A DNA stretch of 64,000 bases from Silvania hatchlandensis (GCF_025564065.1 NZ_JAMGZK010000034.1:42358-106357); one strand, 5' to 3'; counted from the stretch's first letter, positions 53,112 to 62,945 are shown. A program made the numbers and translations. The notes: generated by a model not told the origin, from the sequence alone.

Positions 53112-53280
53112 AGCATAAATCACCAGCCGAAAGGCGAAAATATGTGACATGTTTCACAGATATGATGACTGGGAAGATAAAATGCCGAAGTCATCCCGGT
53201 GGCATCTCTGACGCCATACGGCATAACGTAACTTGCTAATCTGGTGGCGAATTCACGCAAAATAAAGACAGTATCAGCTT

Positions 53281-54489
53281 ATGGAATCCTGGAAGGTTAA
53301 CCTCATCTCGGTCTGGTTTGGTTGTTTTTTCACCGGGCTGGCCATCAGCCAGATTTTACCCTTTTTGCCGCTGTACGTGGCTCAGCTTGGCGTCTCGTCG
53401 CACGAGGCGCTGTCGATGTGGTCCGGCCTGACGTTTAGCGTCACCTTCCTGGTGTCGGCCATTGTGTCACCGATGTGGGGCAGCCTGGCGGACCGCAAAG
53501 GGCGCAAGCTGATGCTGCTGCGCGCTTCGCTCGGGATGGCCGTTGCGATCCTGCTGCAGGCGTTTGCCACCAACGTCTGGCAGCTCTTTTTGCTGCGCGC
53601 GCTGATGGGGCTGACCTCCGGCTATATTCCCAATGCAATGGCGCTGGTGGCCTCGCAGGTTCCCCGGGAGCGCAGCGGCTGGGCAATCAGCACCCTGTCG
53701 ACTGCGCAGATCAGCGGCGTGATTGGCGGCCCGCTGATGGGTGGCTTCCTGGCCGATCACGTTGGCCTGCGCGCGGTGTTCTTTATTACCGCCTTCCTGC
53801 TGATGGTAAGTTTCCTGGTGACCTTCTTTTTAATTAAGGAGGGCGCGCGCCCGAGCGTCAGCAAGGCCCAGCGCCTGAGCGGCAAGGCCGTTTTCGCCTC
53901 GTTGCCTTATCCGGGACTGGTGATCAGCCTGTTTGTCACGACGATGGTTATCCAGCTGTGCAACGGTTCAGTGGGGCCGATTCTGGCGCTGTTTATCCAG
54001 TCGATGACGCCAGAGAGCAGCAATGTTGCTTTCCTCAGCGGGATGATTGCCGCCGTGCCGGGGGTGTCTGCTCTGATGTCTGCTCCACGGCTGGGCAAGC
54101 TCGGGGATCGGATTGGCACCGGGCGTATCCTGATGGCCACGCTGGTGGTGGCGGTGGTGCTGTTCTTTGCCATGTCTTTTGTCACCACCCCGTTCCAGCT
54201 TGGGGTCCTGCGCTTCCTGCTGGGCTTTGCCGATGGCGCGATGCTGCCTGCGGTGCAAACCCTGCTGATCAAATATTCCAGCGATCAGGTGACCGGGCGC
54301 ATCTTCGGGTATAACCAGTCGTTTATGTATTTAGGCAATGTCGCCGGTCCGCTGATGGGGGCTGGCGTGTCGGCGATGGCCGGGTTCCGCTGGGTATTTG
54401 CCGCCACCGCTGTGGTGGTACTGTTGAATATTATCCAGCTGGCGTGGGCGATGCGCCGTCGGCAGGCGCAGGTTGCCGCCCGACGCTAA
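53281..54489 (+). CDS. MdtG-like multidrug efflux MFS transporter
   Basis: The 402-residue MFS protein parallels E. coli MdtG along its length: '[85 protein letters not shown]' and '[28 protein letters not shown]', '[56 protein letters not shown]'. It differs at too many sites to be called MdtG itself and lies at a different locus (between ddlA and iraP), so it is a paralogue or related DHA1 exporter. Substrate unknown. Confidence 0.85.
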   Translation: MESWKVNLISVWFGCFFTGLAISQILPFLPLYVAQLGVSSHEALSMWSGLTFSVTFLVSAIVSPMWGSLADRKGRKLMLLRASLGMAVAILLQAFATNVWQLFLLRALMGLTSGYIPNAMALVASQVPRERSGWAISTLSTAQISGVIGGPLMGGFLADHVGLRAVFFITAFLLMVSFLVTFFLIKEGARPSVSKAQRLSGKAVFASLPYPGLVISLFVTTMVIQLCNGSVGPILALFIQSMTPESSNVAFLSGMIAAVPGVSALMSAPRLGKLGDRIGTGRILMATLVVAVVLFFAMSFVTTPFQLGVLRFLLGFADGAMLPAVQTLLIKYSSDQVTGRIFGYNQSFMYLGNVAGPLMGAGVSAMAGFRWVFAATAVVVLLNIIQLAWAMRRRQAQVAARR

Positions 54490-54516
54490 ACATGATGTAT
54501 AATATATTTTTTATGT

Positions 54517-54558
54517 AACCGTCATTATCATTAATTTGAAATGACGGTTCTTATTTTA
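54517..54558 (+). terminator. Terminator after the mdtG-like gene
   Basis: AACCGTCATT and AATGACGGTT form a perfect ten-base stem around a 13-base loop, followed by CTTATTTTA. It lies 28 bp past the transporter stop and should separate it from iraP. The T-run is interrupted, so it is of moderate strength. Confidence 0.55.
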
Positions 54559-54728
54559 TATTCATGTGCTGAATAAGATTTAAATTTAATTTAAAAGCCA
54601 TTATGTCGGGCTGGCGGCGATCTATTTCACAAAAATCCGTTCCGTTTGCTGAAAATAATACTTGCACCCACTTTGCAAGCTGTTCACTGAGTGCTAAGTT
54701 CAGAAAAAACCGCTAAGGAAATAGTGCT

Positions 54729-54989
54729 GTGAAAAATCTCATCGCTGAATTGCTGGTCAAGCTGGCAGAAAAGGAAGAAGAGTCAAAAGAGCTGGTCGCG
54801 CAGGTCGAAGCCCTGGAGATCGTGGTTACAGCTTTGTTACGCCAGATGGCGCAAAGCGATCAGCAGGCGCTGATCAAAAGCATTGAAGGGGCGCTGGAGC
54901 AAGCCCGGCCCGATGCTGAAGTCCCCGCCCATGACAGCGAAATGCTCCAGCAGTATGTGAACAAATTGTTGCACCACCCGCGCAGCTAG
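54729..54989 (+). CDS. iraP: IraP anti-adaptor for sigma S stabilisation
   Basis: The 86-residue protein matches IraP: '[85 protein letters not shown]'. It is mostly helical with a coiled N-terminus. IraP binds the adaptor RssB and prevents delivery of RpoS to ClpXP, chiefly under phosphate starvation. The start is a GTG (54729) with AAGGA nine bases upstream. It is next to phoA, as in E. coli. Confidence 0.94.
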   Translation: MKNLIAELLVKLAEKEEESKELVAQVEALEIVVTALLRQMAQSDQQALIKSIEGALEQARPDAEVPAHDSEMLQQYVNKLLHHPRS

Positions 54990-55010
54990 TGACCTTCAGT
55001 CTTTCGCCTG

Positions 55011-55044
55011 CTGTCATAGAACCGTCATATCTGATGCCTATAGT
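55011..55044 (+). promoter_or_regulatory. Pho box and -10 of the phoA promoter
   Basis: CTGTCATAGAACCGTCAT (55011-55028) is a near-perfect PhoB site: two CTGTCAT/CCGTCAT heptamers separated by four bases, an 11-bp period. TATAGT at 55039-55044 is the -10 element at the spacing seen in E. coli phoA. PhoB activates phoA (and psiF) here when phosphate is low. Confidence 0.85.
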
Positions 55045-55090
55045 CGCTCTGTTTTATTTTTTTGATGTATTTCTACATGGAGAGAAATAA

Positions 55091-56509
55091 GTGAAACAGA
55101 GCGCACTTTATATCGCATTAATGCCCTTATTATTTACCCCCGTTATTTATGCAGAAACAGCGGCTACCCATCCGGTACTGGAAAACCGTGCCGCGCAGGG
55201 GGATATCACCCAGCCAGGCGGCGCGCGTCGCCTGACAGAAGATCAGACCGCTGCCCTGCGCGCCTCGCTGAATGACAAACCGGCTAAAAATATTATTCTG
55301 CTGATTGGCGACGGGATGGGCGATTCCGAAATTACCGCTGCGCGTAATTACGCCGAAGGCGCGGGTGGCTTTTTCAAAGGCATTGATGCCCTGCCACTGA
55401 CCGGGCAATACACTCACTATTCGCTGGATAAAAAATCCGGCAAACCGGATTACGTCACCGATTCTGCCGCCTCTGCCACCGCGTGGACCACCGGGGTGAA
55501 AACCTATAACGGCGCGCTGGGTGTAGATATCCACGAGAAAGATCATCAGACCATCCTCGAGCTTGCCAAAGCGGCGGGGCTGGCGACCGGCAACGTTTCA
55601 ACGGCCGAACTACAGGATGCGACACCGGCAGCATTAGTGGCCCACGTGACCTCACGTAAATGCTATGGCCCGACGGTAACCAGCGAAAAATGCGCCAGCA
55701 ATGCGCTGGAAAAAGGCGGCAAAGGCTCGATCACCGAACAGCTGCTGAATGCCCGGGCTGACGTCACCCTGGGCGGCGGGGCGAAAACCTTCGCTGAAAC
55801 CGCAACCACCGGCGAATGGTCGGGCAAAACCCTGCGTGAGCAGGCGCAGGCGCGCGGCTACCAGCTGGTGAGCGACGCCTCGTCCCTGGCCGCCATTACC
55901 GAAGCCGGGCAGGATAAGCCGCTGCTGGGGCTGTTTGCTGAGGGCAACATGCCTGTGCGCTGGGAAGGGCCGAAAGCCAGCTATCACGGTAATATTGATA
56001 AGCCTGCGGTAACCTGTACGCCAAATCCTAAGCGTAACGATTCGGTGCCAACCCTGGCGGCGATGACCGAGAAAGCCATCTCCCTGCTGAGCAAAAACGA
56101 AAAGGGCTTCTTCCTGCAGGTGGAAGGCGCGTCGATCGATAAGCAGGATCACGCGGCGAATCCGTGCGGACAGATTGGCGAAACCGTCGATCTGGACGAA
56201 GCGGTGCAGAAGGCGCTGGCGTTCGCGAAGCAGGACGGTAACACGCTGGTTATTGTTACCGCTGACCATGCCCATGCCAGCCAGATCGTGGCCCCGGACA
56301 CCAAAGCACCGGGCCTGACCCAGGCGCTGACCACCAAAGACGGTGCGGTGATGGCAATGAGCTACGGCAACTCGGAAGAGGAGTCGATGGAACATACCGG
56401 CAGCCAGCTGCGCATCGCGGCCTACGGCCCGCATGCGGCTAACGTGGTGGGTCTGACGGATCAAACCGATCTGTTCTACACCATGAAAGCGGCGTTAAGC
56501 CTGAAGTAA
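55091..56509 (+). CDS. phoA: Periplasmic alkaline phosphatase
   Basis: The 472-residue enzyme starts at a GTG (55091, GGAGAGAAATAA upstream) with a signal peptide ending IYA|ETA. Core motifs are '[19 protein letters not shown]' (metal Asp), '[26 protein letters not shown]' (nucleophile Ser) and '[14 protein letters not shown]' (metal ligands), and it has four Cys at positions consistent with the two disulfides. It hydrolyses phosphomonoesters in the periplasm to supply phosphate. It is controlled by the Pho box at 55011 and followed by psiF. Confidence 0.96.
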   Translation: MKQSALYIALMPLLFTPVIYAETAATHPVLENRAAQGDITQPGGARRLTEDQTAALRASLNDKPAKNIILLIGDGMGDSEITAARNYAEGAGGFFKGIDALPLTGQYTHYSLDKKSGKPDYVTDSAASATAWTTGVKTYNGALGVDIHEKDHQTILELAKAAGLATGNVSTAELQDATPAALVAHVTSRKCYGPTVTSEKCASNALEKGGKGSITEQLLNARADVTLGGGAKTFAETATTGEWSGKTLREQAQARGYQLVSDASSLAAITEAGQDKPLLGLFAEGNMPVRWEGPKASYHGNIDKPAVTCTPNPKRNDSVPTLAAMTEKAISLLSKNEKGFFLQVEGASIDKQDHAANPCGQIGETVDLDEAVQKALAFAKQDGNTLVIVTADHAHASQIVAPDTKAPGLTQALTTKDGAVMAMSYGNSEEESMEHTGSQLRIAAYGPHAANVVGLTDQTDLFYTMKAALSLK

Positions 56510-56517
56510 CCTCGCTG

Positions 56518-56553
56518 CCCGGCAGGAATTTTCCCCTGTCGGGTGGTTTTTTT
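56518..56553 (+). terminator. Rho-independent terminator after phoA
   Basis: CCCGGCAGG pairs with CCTGTCGGG (one G-T pair), followed by TGG and seven Ts. It lies 8 bp past the phoA stop. As psiF starts 49 bp later, the terminator may be partial, letting some PhoB-driven transcript reach psiF. Confidence 0.8.
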
Positions 56554-56601
56554 ATCAGCACCGACCAGACTTAGGGTGAACATTCACTGAAGGATAGTGC
56601 T

Positions 56602-56922
56602 ATGAAAATCACACTGCTGGTTACTCTGCTATTCAGCCTGTTCTCACTCGTCCCGGCGGGCGCGCAAGATAAACAACCCACCCCGCAGCAGCAACGTATG
56701 ACCACCTGCAATCAGCAGGCCACCGCGCAGGCGCTGAAAGGCGATTCCCGCAAAACTTACATGAGCGATTGCCTGAAAAATTCCTCGTCTAAACCGGCCG
56801 AAAAAAGCCTGACGCCGCAGCAGCAAAAGATGCGTGAATGCAACGTACAGGCGACTGAGCAGTCCCTGAAAGGGGATGACCGTAACAAGTTTATGAGTGC
56901 CTGTTTGAAGAAATCTGTCTAG
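56602..56922 (+). CDS. psiF: PsiF phosphate-starvation-inducible exported protein
   Basis: The 106-residue protein has a signal peptide (MKITLLVTLLFSLFSLVPAGA|QD) and two tandem copies of the PsiF repeat, 'TPQQQRMTTCNQQATAQALKGDSRKTYMSDCLK' and 'TPQQQKMRECNVQATEQSLKGDDRNKFMSACLK', each with two Cys. It is expected in the periplasm; its function is unknown. In E. coli it is induced by PhoB together with phoA. A GAAGGA ribosome site precedes it. Confidence 0.93.
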   Translation: MKITLLVTLLFSLFSLVPAGAQDKQPTPQQQRMTTCNQQATAQALKGDSRKTYMSDCLKNSSSKPAEKSLTPQQQKMRECNVQATEQSLKGDDRNKFMSACLKKSV

Positions 56923-56993
56923 TTCAAAAGGGTGAGCCGCGGCGGCGGCTCACCCGAAATTTCATACTTAGCTTTTTGTAACCATTTCTATAA

Positions 56994-57030
56994 TTTGGGA
57001 AATTCTATACAGATCAGAGAATTCCCAAAA
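56994..57030 (+). promoter_or_regulatory. Leader hairpin directly before dgcC, with no Shine-Dalgarno
   Basis: TTTGGGAAATTC (56994-57005) pairs with GAATTCCCAAA (57019-57029), leaving one bulged A and a 13-base loop. The stem ends 5-6 bases before the dgcC ATG at 57035, and no purine-rich Shine-Dalgarno sequence is present. It could control translation or serve as a binding site for the dgcC activator. The E. coli gene starts five codons earlier in a related sequence. Confidence 0.5.
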
Positions 57031-57034
57031 TCAT

Positions 57035-58135
57035 ATGAATGATGAAAACATTTATACCAAAGCCTTTGCCCGAGAAGGAATAAATCAACCTCGTTCGGCA
57101 GATGAGCATTACCGGTCTGGTTTGCGTTTTGCGCGTCGGCTGCGTTTACCGAGGACGGCGGGTCTGGCTATTCTCTTTTTCCCTGTTGCCAGCGTGCTGG
57201 TTGAGGAGTCGGTCGCCGGGAGCTGGTGGCTGCTGCTGGTCGGCTGGGCGTTCGTCTGGCCCCACCTGGCCTGGCAACTGTCGGCCCGTTCCGCCGATCC
57301 CTGTCATAGCGAAATTGTGAACCTCAAAGTCGATGCCATTATTGCCGGGATCTGGATCGGCCTGATGGAGATGAACTCAATGCCCACCGCCGCGCTGGTG
57401 ATGATGATGGGCATGAACCTGATGGGGACAGGGGGGTTGCGCCTGTTTGGATCCGGGACGCTGATGGCCACCCTGGCGGTGATCGTGACCCTGCAATTAA
57501 CCCACGGGGAGCCGCATTACACCAGCACGCCGCTGGAGAGTCTGCTGGCGCTGCCAGTGCTGGTCGCCTATCCTCTGCTCTTCGCCTGGGTTAGCCATCG
57601 CACCACTACCCGCCTGTCCGAGCATAAACGGCGGCTGGAATTGATGAGTAATCTGGACGGGATGACCGGGGTGTTTAACCGCCGTCACTGGGAATTACTG
57701 CTGCGCACCGAATTTGAAAACTGCCGCCGCTACCACCGCAGTGCCACCATTCTGCTGATCGATATCGATCACTTTAAGAGCATTAACGATACCTGGGGCC
57801 ATGACGTTGGCGATCAGGCGATCATCGCCGTCACCCGTCAGCTGCAGCTCACGCTGCGCGCCTGCGATATGGTGGGGCGTTTTGGCGGGGATGAATTTAC
57901 GGTGATCATGAGCGGGACGTCGCCGGAAAGTGCGATCGCGGCGATGTCCCGGGTCCACGAGCGGCTGGCCGATTTTCACCTGCCCGCTGCGCCGCAGGTC
58001 AGGCTCAGCATCAGCGTGGGCGTGGCGCCGTTAACGTCGTCGATGGTGCATTATCAGGAGTGGTTGAAAGCGGCAGATATCGCGCTGTATCGGGCGAAAA
58101 ATGCCGGACGTAACCGCACCGAAGTGGCGGCCTGA
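57035..58135 (+). CDS. dgcC: Diguanylate cyclase DgcC (AdrA/YaiC)
   Basis: The 366-residue protein matches DgcC: an N-terminal MASE2 membrane domain of about six TM segments ('SGLRFARRLRLPRTAGLAILFFPVASVLV...WWLLLVGWAFVWPHLAWQLSARS') and a GGDEF domain ('DGMTGVFNRRHWELLLRTEFENCRRYHRSATILLIDIDHFKSINDTWGHDVGDQAI', inhibitory site R-A-C-D, active loop 'GRFGGDEFTVIM'). Its c-di-GMP activates cellulose synthase in biofilms; in E. coli and Salmonella it is driven by CsgD. All catalytic residues are intact. It converges on proC. Confidence 0.95.
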   Translation: MNDENIYTKAFAREGINQPRSADEHYRSGLRFARRLRLPRTAGLAILFFPVASVLVEESVAGSWWLLLVGWAFVWPHLAWQLSARSADPCHSEIVNLKVDAIIAGIWIGLMEMNSMPTAALVMMMGMNLMGTGGLRLFGSGTLMATLAVIVTLQLTHGEPHYTSTPLESLLALPVLVAYPLLFAWVSHRTTTRLSEHKRRLELMSNLDGMTGVFNRRHWELLLRTEFENCRRYHRSATILLIDIDHFKSINDTWGHDVGDQAIIAVTRQLQLTLRACDMVGRFGGDEFTVIMSGTSPESAIAAMSRVHERLADFHLPAAPQVRLSISVGVAPLTSSMVHYQEWLKAADIALYRAKNAGRNRTEVAA

Positions 58136-58149
58136 CGCCCGGCAATCGG

Positions 58150-58959
58150 TCAGGATTTACTCAGCAGTTCTGATTTTTCCATGCACTTGCTCATAGCTTC
58201 AATCACCGCCGAGCGGAACCCGCGCTCCTCGAGAACACGCACCGCTTCGATAGTGGTGCCGCCCGGTGAGCAGACCATGTCTTTCAGTTCGCCCGGATGT
58301 TTACCGGTTTCCAGCACCATTTTGGCGGAACCCATTACCGCCTGCGCTGCAAATTTATAGGCCTGCGCGCGCGGCATACCCCCCAACACCGCCGCATCTG
58401 CCATCGCTTCGATAAACATAAAGACGTAAGCGGGTGCCGATCCACTGACCCCCACCACCGGATGGATCATCGCTTCGGCAATCACTTCGGCTTCGCCAAA
58501 GCAGCGGAAGATGTTGATCACATCGGCCGTCTCTTCTGACGTCACCAGCGCGTTAGGGGTGATGGACGTCATGCCTGCGTTAACCAGCGACGGGGTGTTC
58601 GGCATGGCGCGGACGATTTTGCGATCGTGACCCAGCGCGCGTGCCAGTTGATCGAGGGTGACGCCGGCGGCAATCGACACCACCAGCGTCTCTTTATTCA
58701 GGCTGGAGGTGATGTCGCCCAGCACTTTGAGCATGATATTGGGCTTGACCGCGCCGAAGACGATATCGGCGACCTGGGCCACTTCCTGCGCGCTTTGCGC
58801 GGCGTTGATCCCGTACTGGTCGTGCAGGGCGGCGACTTTGTCCGGCGACGGGGTATAGACCCAAATCTGGCCGGGCAGCACCTGACCGCTGGCAATCAGG
58901 CCGCCGAGAATGGCTTTACCCATGTTACCGCAGCCAATAAAACCGATTTTTTTGTCCAT
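58150..58959 (-). CDS. proC: Pyrroline-5-carboxylate reductase
   Basis: The 269-residue enzyme makes the last step of proline synthesis, reducing pyrroline-5-carboxylate with NAD(P)H. The dinucleotide loop 'KKIGFIGCGNMGKAILGGLIASG', 'VFGAVKPNIMLKVL', 'IVRAMPNTPSLVNAGMTSITPN' and 'VSGSAPAYVFMFIEAMADAAVLGGM' are present, ending 'CSPGGTTIEAVRVLEERGFRSAVIEAM'. The ATG at 58959 is chosen over the adjacent GTG; GGGAG lies upstream. It is divergent from yaiI, as in E. coli. Confidence 0.97.
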   Translation of the reverse strand: MDKKIGFIGCGNMGKAILGGLIASGQVLPGQIWVYTPSPDKVAALHDQYGINAAQSAQEVAQVADIVFGAVKPNIMLKVLGDITSSLNKETLVVSIAAGVTLDQLARALGHDRKIVRAMPNTPSLVNAGMTSITPNALVTSEETADVINIFRCFGEAEVIAEAMIHPVVGVSGSAPAYVFMFIEAMADAAVLGGMPRAQAYKFAAQAVMGSAKMVLETGKHPGELKDMVCSPGGTTIEAVRVLEERGFRSAVIEAMSKCMEKSELLSKS

Positions 58960-59101
58960 CACGTCTCCCTCTTAAGCGTTGTTATGTCTGTGGAACTTTA
59001 GCCTATCGCGGTTTTTTACGCAGCATTAAAGCGTCTGCGGCTTTGCCTGGGGTGTAAAGCAGGCGACAATGGCGCGCAACGTTGTCAGCCGGGGAGAAAA
59101 C

Positions 59102-59560
59102 ATGGCGATTTGGGTGGATGCCGATGCGTGTCCAAATGTGATTAAAGAGATCCTGTTTCGCGCCGCCGAGCGCGTTCAGATGCCGATGACGCTGGTGGCG
59201 AACCAAAATATCCGCGTGCCGCCTTCGCGCTTTATCCGCTCCATGCGGGTACCGGCCGGGTTTGATGTGGCCGATAACGAAATTGTGCGCCTGTGCAGCC
59301 CGGAGGATCTGGTGATCACCGCCGATATTCCGCTGGCAGCAGAAGTGCTGGAGAAAGGTGCCGCCGCGCTGAATCCGCGCGGTGAACGCTATTCCCCGGC
59401 GACAATCCGCGAAAAGCTGACGATGCGTGACTTTATGGACACGATGCGCGCCAGCGGTATCCAGACCGGCGGACCGGATGGATTATCCCAGCGCGACCGG
59501 CAGCTGTTTGCGGCAGAGCTGGACAAGTGGCTGCTGGAAGTGAAGCGTCGTCAGGGCTAA
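59102..59560 (+). CDS. yaiI: YaiI (UPF0178/DUF188) protein
   Basis: From the ATG at 59102 (GGGGAGAAAAC upstream) the protein is 152 residues, equal to E. coli YaiI; an in-frame ATG at 59069 is less likely. Features are '[22 protein letters not shown]', '[59 protein letters not shown]' and '[35 protein letters not shown]'. The acidic D-A-D-A-C-P start resembles a PIN-like nuclease site, but function is unproven. Confidence 0.93.
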   Translation: MAIWVDADACPNVIKEILFRAAERVQMPMTLVANQNIRVPPSRFIRSMRVPAGFDVADNEIVRLCSPEDLVITADIPLAAEVLEKGAAALNPRGERYSPATIREKLTMRDFMDTMRASGIQTGGPDGLSQRDRQLFAAELDKWLLEVKRRQG

Positions 59561-59726
59561 TCGCTCATTATATTAATGATTGTGCTACCCTACGCGCGTT
59601 GTGGGGTTGTCAACGGCAGGTGGGTTCAGGTAAGGTGAGCGCACCCGTCAATGCCATCATTTCTTTACAGGATAACCCCTGATATTTCTGGGATTGACTG
59701 AATTGTAATTTTAATAACACGCCTGA

Positions 59727-59767
59727 TGTAATACATTTTTTACGCTTACTTTATGTACTAGTTTAAT
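59727..59767 (+). promoter_or_regulatory. aroL promoter with TyrR box over -35 and TrpR half-site over -10
   Basis: TGTAAT-N6-TTTACG (59727-59744) matches the TyrR box TGTAAA-N6-TTTACA at 10 of 12 positions. Its right half doubles as the -35 (TTTACG); 17 bp later is TTTAAT (59762-59767), a good -10. GTACTAGTT (59755-59763), a half of the TrpR operator, overlaps the -10. This mirrors the known dual TyrR/TrpR control of aroL in E. coli. The rest of the 270-bp yaiI-aroL gap shows nothing else I can name. Confidence 0.7.
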
Positions 59768-59833
59768 GGTATTATTGCGCGCTTTTCGACTTCACGCTCC
59801 GCACGCCTGCGGCCTCAAGGGGAACACCTGGAT

Positions 59834-60358
59834 ATGACCCAGCCTATTTTTTTAATTGGCCCCCGCGGCTGTGGAAAAACAACCGTCGGTCTTGAACTGG
59901 CGCGCCTTTGCCAGAGTCAGTTTGTTGATACCGACCACTGGTTGCAGACCCACGCCGGAAAAAGCATCGCCGAGATCGTCGAGCAGGAAGGCTGGGAGAG
60001 TTTCCGCGCCCGCGAAACGGCTACCCTTGAAGCGGTCACCGCCGCGTCCGGGATCATCGCCACCGGCGGCGGCATTATTTTGTCTCCTTACAACCGGCAG
60101 TTTATGCGCGAGAAGGGGATTGTGATTTACCTGAGCGCCCCGGTACCGGTGCTGGTAGAACGCCTGGAAGCGTCCCCGGAAGAGGGACAGCGCCCGACAC
60201 TGACCGGCAAGCCGATCGGTGAAGAGGTGAGTGCAGTGCTGGCCGAACGCGACGCGCTCTATCGCGAAGCCGCCCACCACATCGTCGATGCCTCGTTAAC
60301 TCCCGCCCAGGTGGTGCAGCACATCGTCAGGGTGCTGGATCTGGCATGCGCCAGTTAA
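59834..60358 (+). CDS. aroL: Shikimate kinase II
   Basis: The 174-residue kinase phosphorylates shikimate at O3 in aromatic amino acid synthesis. It has the P-loop '[17 protein letters not shown]', the shikimate-binding '[39 protein letters not shown]' (D-x-D) and '[17 protein letters not shown]' (G-G-G), plus the lid '[11 protein letters not shown]'. Length equals E. coli AroL. It heads the TyrR-controlled unit aroL-yaiA-aroM. Confidence 0.97.
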   Translation: MTQPIFLIGPRGCGKTTVGLELARLCQSQFVDTDHWLQTHAGKSIAEIVEQEGWESFRARETATLEAVTAASGIIATGGGIILSPYNRQFMREKGIVIYLSAPVPVLVERLEASPEEGQRPTLTGKPIGEEVSAVLAERDALYREAAHHIVDASLTPAQVVQHIVRVLDLACAS

Positions 60359-60402
60359 CTGAAGTCTATACTGATAGTTCAGCCATCAAATAAGGATGAA
60401 CT

Positions 60403-60594
60403 ATGCCAACCAGACCTCCCTATCCGCGTGAAGCCCGCATCGTTGCCGTTGAAAAGGGCGCCACGGGCCACACCGTCACCTGGTATCAACTGCGCGCCGA
60501 CCATCCGAAACCTGATTCGCTGATCAGCGAGCATGAAACGGAGCAGGAAGCGCAGGATGCCAAAGTGCGTTACGAAGATCCCGATAAGACCTGA
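60403..60594 (+). CDS. yaiA: YaiA small protein
   Basis: The 63-residue protein matches E. coli YaiA: '[62 protein letters not shown]'. It is soluble, with a beta-rich start and a helical, acidic end. In E. coli it is cotranscribed with aroL and belongs to the TyrR regulon; function unknown. AAGGATG precedes the start. Confidence 0.9.
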   Translation: MPTRPPYPREARIVAVEKGATGHTVTWYQLRADHPKPDSLISEHETEQEAQDAKVRYEDPDKT

Positions 60595-60828
60595 GCCTTT
60601 TCTGAAAGCGAAAAAAACGTGCTGCTGTCACACTTTTCAGACAGAAAAAACCGTTAATGGAGGGAATGTTCAGGTTTAACAGCGACATTGTTTTTCAGCG
60701 CCGGATATTTACATTCCGGCTTCTGAAACAGCTGCTACGCTTGTCAGCGGTTAATTAATGAACAGAAATCGTACAGCGAAGTGAGACTGTGTCATGGCAG
60801 TAGTAGTGAGTAGAGAAAGGCGAGAACG

Positions 60829-61506
60829 ATGAAAGCAACGTTGGCGATCCTCACCATTGGGGTAGTCCCGGTAAGCGAAGTATTACCGCTCTTAACCGAG
60901 CATGTGTCTGAACAACAAATTACCCATCACAGTCTGCTGGGCAAGTTGAGTCGGGAAGAGGTCATGGAGGACTACGCCCCTGACGCCGGCGACGTAGTGT
61001 TGCCGACGCTTCTTTGCGACGGCGGGCTGGCAAACGTCTCGCTTCGCAAGATCGAGCGTGCCCTGCAAAGCGTGATCGAAGTGCTCGATAATCAAGGTTA
61101 TGACGTGATCCTGCTGATGAGCACCGCCAATATTACCGGGCTGGTTGCCCGCAAGGCGATCCTGCTGGAGCCAATGCGGATCATTCCGCCGCTGGTGGGA
61201 TCGATTGTCGACAGCCATCAGGTTGGGGTGATCGTACCGATCCCGGAACTGCTGGAAAACCAGTCGCAGAAGTGGCAAGGGCTGGTCAATGCGCCGCTGC
61301 TTGCGGTGGCCAATCCCATCTGGGACAGCGAAGCAAAACTGATTGACGCCGGACGGGATCTGCTGGATCGCGGGGCCGACGTGCTGATGCTCGACTGCCT
61401 TGGTTTTCACCAGCGTCACCGTGACTTATTGCAAAAAACGCTGGACGTACCGGTGCTGCTTTCCAACGTGCTGGTTGCCCGCCTGGCCTCGGAATTACTG
61501 GTGTAA
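60829..61506 (+). CDS. aroM: AroM protein
   Basis: The 225-residue protein matches AroM, the third gene of the aroL operon in E. coli. It reads '[99 protein letters not shown]' and has an Asp/Glu-racemase-like look ('[39 protein letters not shown]', with Cys). Its activity is not established. AAAGGCGAG precedes the ATG. A 235-bp gap with a GCCGGA/TCCGGC hairpin (60701-60721) separates it from yaiA. Confidence 0.92.
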   Translation: MKATLAILTIGVVPVSEVLPLLTEHVSEQQITHHSLLGKLSREEVMEDYAPDAGDVVLPTLLCDGGLANVSLRKIERALQSVIEVLDNQGYDVILLMSTANITGLVARKAILLEPMRIIPPLVGSIVDSHQVGVIVPIPELLENQSQKWQGLVNAPLLAVANPIWDSEAKLIDAGRDLLDRGADVLMLDCLGFHQRHRDLLQKTLDVPVLLSNVLVARLASELLV

Positions 61507-61578
61507 TGATTTTACGTGACAGGCATGGAGTGTCACCCCTATATTGGATTCACATCCAACGACAATAAGGACCAGTCC

Positions 61579-61863
61579 ATGCTTCAAAGTAATGAATACT
61601 TTTCCGGTAAAGTGAAATCCATTGGTTTTACCAGCAGCATTACTGGCCGTGCCAGTGTCGGCGTGATGGCGGAAGGCGAGTATGCCTTCGGTACCGCACA
61701 GCCTGAAGAGATGACCGTCGTGAGCGGCTCGCTGAAAGTGTTATTGCCGGGTGAAACCGAGTGGAAGGTCTATAACCCAGGCGATGTGTTCAACGTGCCG
61801 GGCCACAGCGAATTCCACCTGCAGGTGGCTGAACCTGCGTCCTACCTGTGTCGTTACCTGTAA
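61579..61863 (+). CDS. ppnP: Pyrimidine/purine nucleoside phosphorylase
   Basis: From the ATG at 61579 (ATAAGGA upstream) the product is 94 residues, the same length as E. coli PpnP (YaiE). It is a single cupin barrel: '[94 protein letters not shown]'. PpnP splits several nucleosides with phosphate. An in-frame ATG at 61516 overlaps the end of the aroM region and does not fit the family. Confidence 0.95.
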   Translation: MLQSNEYFSGKVKSIGFTSSITGRASVGVMAEGEYAFGTAQPEEMTVVSGSLKVLLPGETEWKVYNPGDVFNVPGHSEFHLQVAEPASYLCRYL

Positions 61864-61868
61864 AAAAA

Positions 61869-61890
61869 AGAGCCGGGTTAACCCGGCTCT
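61869..61890. terminator. Bidirectional terminator between ppnP and rdgC
   Basis: A perfect 22-bp palindrome (arm AGAGCCGGGTT) lies between the convergent ppnP and rdgC stops. Eight As precede it on the plus strand, so the rdgC (minus) transcript gets an eight-base U-run; the plus strand reads GATTCTT afterwards. It is strong for rdgC and weaker for ppnP. Confidence 0.88.
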
Positions 61891-61909
61891 GATTCTTCGC
61901 TTTGAAGCC

Positions 61910-62821
61910 TCAACGCTGCGCTTCGCCGCCTAATCCTTCGACAAGACTCTGAATTAACGCCGCCAGTTCACCCGTCATCAGAATGAAATCCGCATCGAAA
62001 CGCTGGGCATAATCGTCCCGGTCGATATCGTCGTTCTGATCGCGCAGCTCGTCGCAGAATTTCAGGCGTTTAATCGAGCCATCGTCACACATTACAAACT
62101 GAATACGCTGCTGCCAGTCGAGGGCCAGCTTGGTGACCAGTTTCCCCGCTTCGATATGCACCGCGATTTCGTCGCTGACCAGATCCTGCTTCCTGGCGCG
62201 GATCACGCCGCCGTCTTCGAGGATCGCTTTCAGTTCGGCTTCATCCAGCAGCTGGAAACCTTGCGCCACGCTGTTGGCGCGCACCCACTCGGTCAGCGTC
62301 AGCTCGATTGGATTTTCCATCGTCAGCGGCACCACCGGCAGCGAGCCCAGGCTCTTACGCAGCAGGGCCAGCGTGTCTTCGGCTTTTTTGGCGCTGGCGC
62401 AGTCGACCATAATTAAACCGTTCACTGTATCAATCCACATCATCGTCTGGTTGAAGCGGCTAAAGGCGCGCGGCAGCAGCGAGTGCAGGACTTCATCTTT
62501 CAGTGAATCTTTTTCGGTTTTTTTCAGCTTGCGGCCCTGTTCGGCCTCCAGCTTAGAAATTTTGGCTTCCAGCGCCTGTTTAACCACCGGCGATGGCAGG
62601 ATTTTCTCTTCCTTGCGCGCGCAGATGATGATTTGACCATTGGTTGTGTGGGTCAGCGCATCGCTCTGCGATCCCATCGGCGGAACCCAACCTGTTTTCG
62701 CCATCTCCTGGCTGCCACACGGGGTAAATCCGTAAAGGGCTAACTGTTTTTCCATCTCGTCTGCGCGAAGCTCGACGTCGCGGCTGAGACGGTAAACCAT
62801 CAAATTTTTGAACCACAGCAT
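61910..62821 (-). CDS. rdgC: Recombination-associated protein RdgC
   Basis: The 303-residue protein equals E. coli RdgC in length from the ATG at 62821: '[88 protein letters not shown]'. It forms a ring that binds DNA without sequence preference and inhibits RecA. The frame stays open to an ATG at 62887, which would run into the mak control region and is not the family start. It is divergent from mak. Confidence 0.96.
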   Translation of the reverse strand: MLWFKNLMVYRLSRDVELRADEMEKQLALYGFTPCGSQEMAKTGWVPPMGSQSDALTHTTNGQIIICARKEEKILPSPVVKQALEAKISKLEAEQGRKLKKTEKDSLKDEVLHSLLPRAFSRFNQTMMWIDTVNGLIMVDCASAKKAEDTLALLRKSLGSLPVVPLTMENPIELTLTEWVRANSVAQGFQLLDEAELKAILEDGGVIRARKQDLVSDEIAVHIEAGKLVTKLALDWQQRIQFVMCDDGSIKRLKFCDELRDQNDDIDRDDYAQRFDADFILMTGELAALIQSLVEGLGGEAQR

Positions 62822-62945
62822 GATAATTTCCACGGCCTTGTCGTTAAATGCAGCGGGCATGATAGCGAATTGTCGCATCGCTTGCATTGCTAATCGGGTA
62901 GCGGGCTTCTACTCTGTTGATAATCAAAAAAATGAGGAGTGTCCT

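Noticed and set aside
60794..60832. 12-codon frame whose stop overlaps the aroM ATG
   Set aside because: It has no proper ribosome site and no run of regulatory codons (Phe, Tyr, Trp), so an attenuator-type leader is not supported.
62808..62945. Possible N-terminal extension of Mak
   Set aside because: It would overlap the rdgC start and use up the promoter region; the GTG at 62946 has GAGGAG and gives the ROK-family N-terminus.
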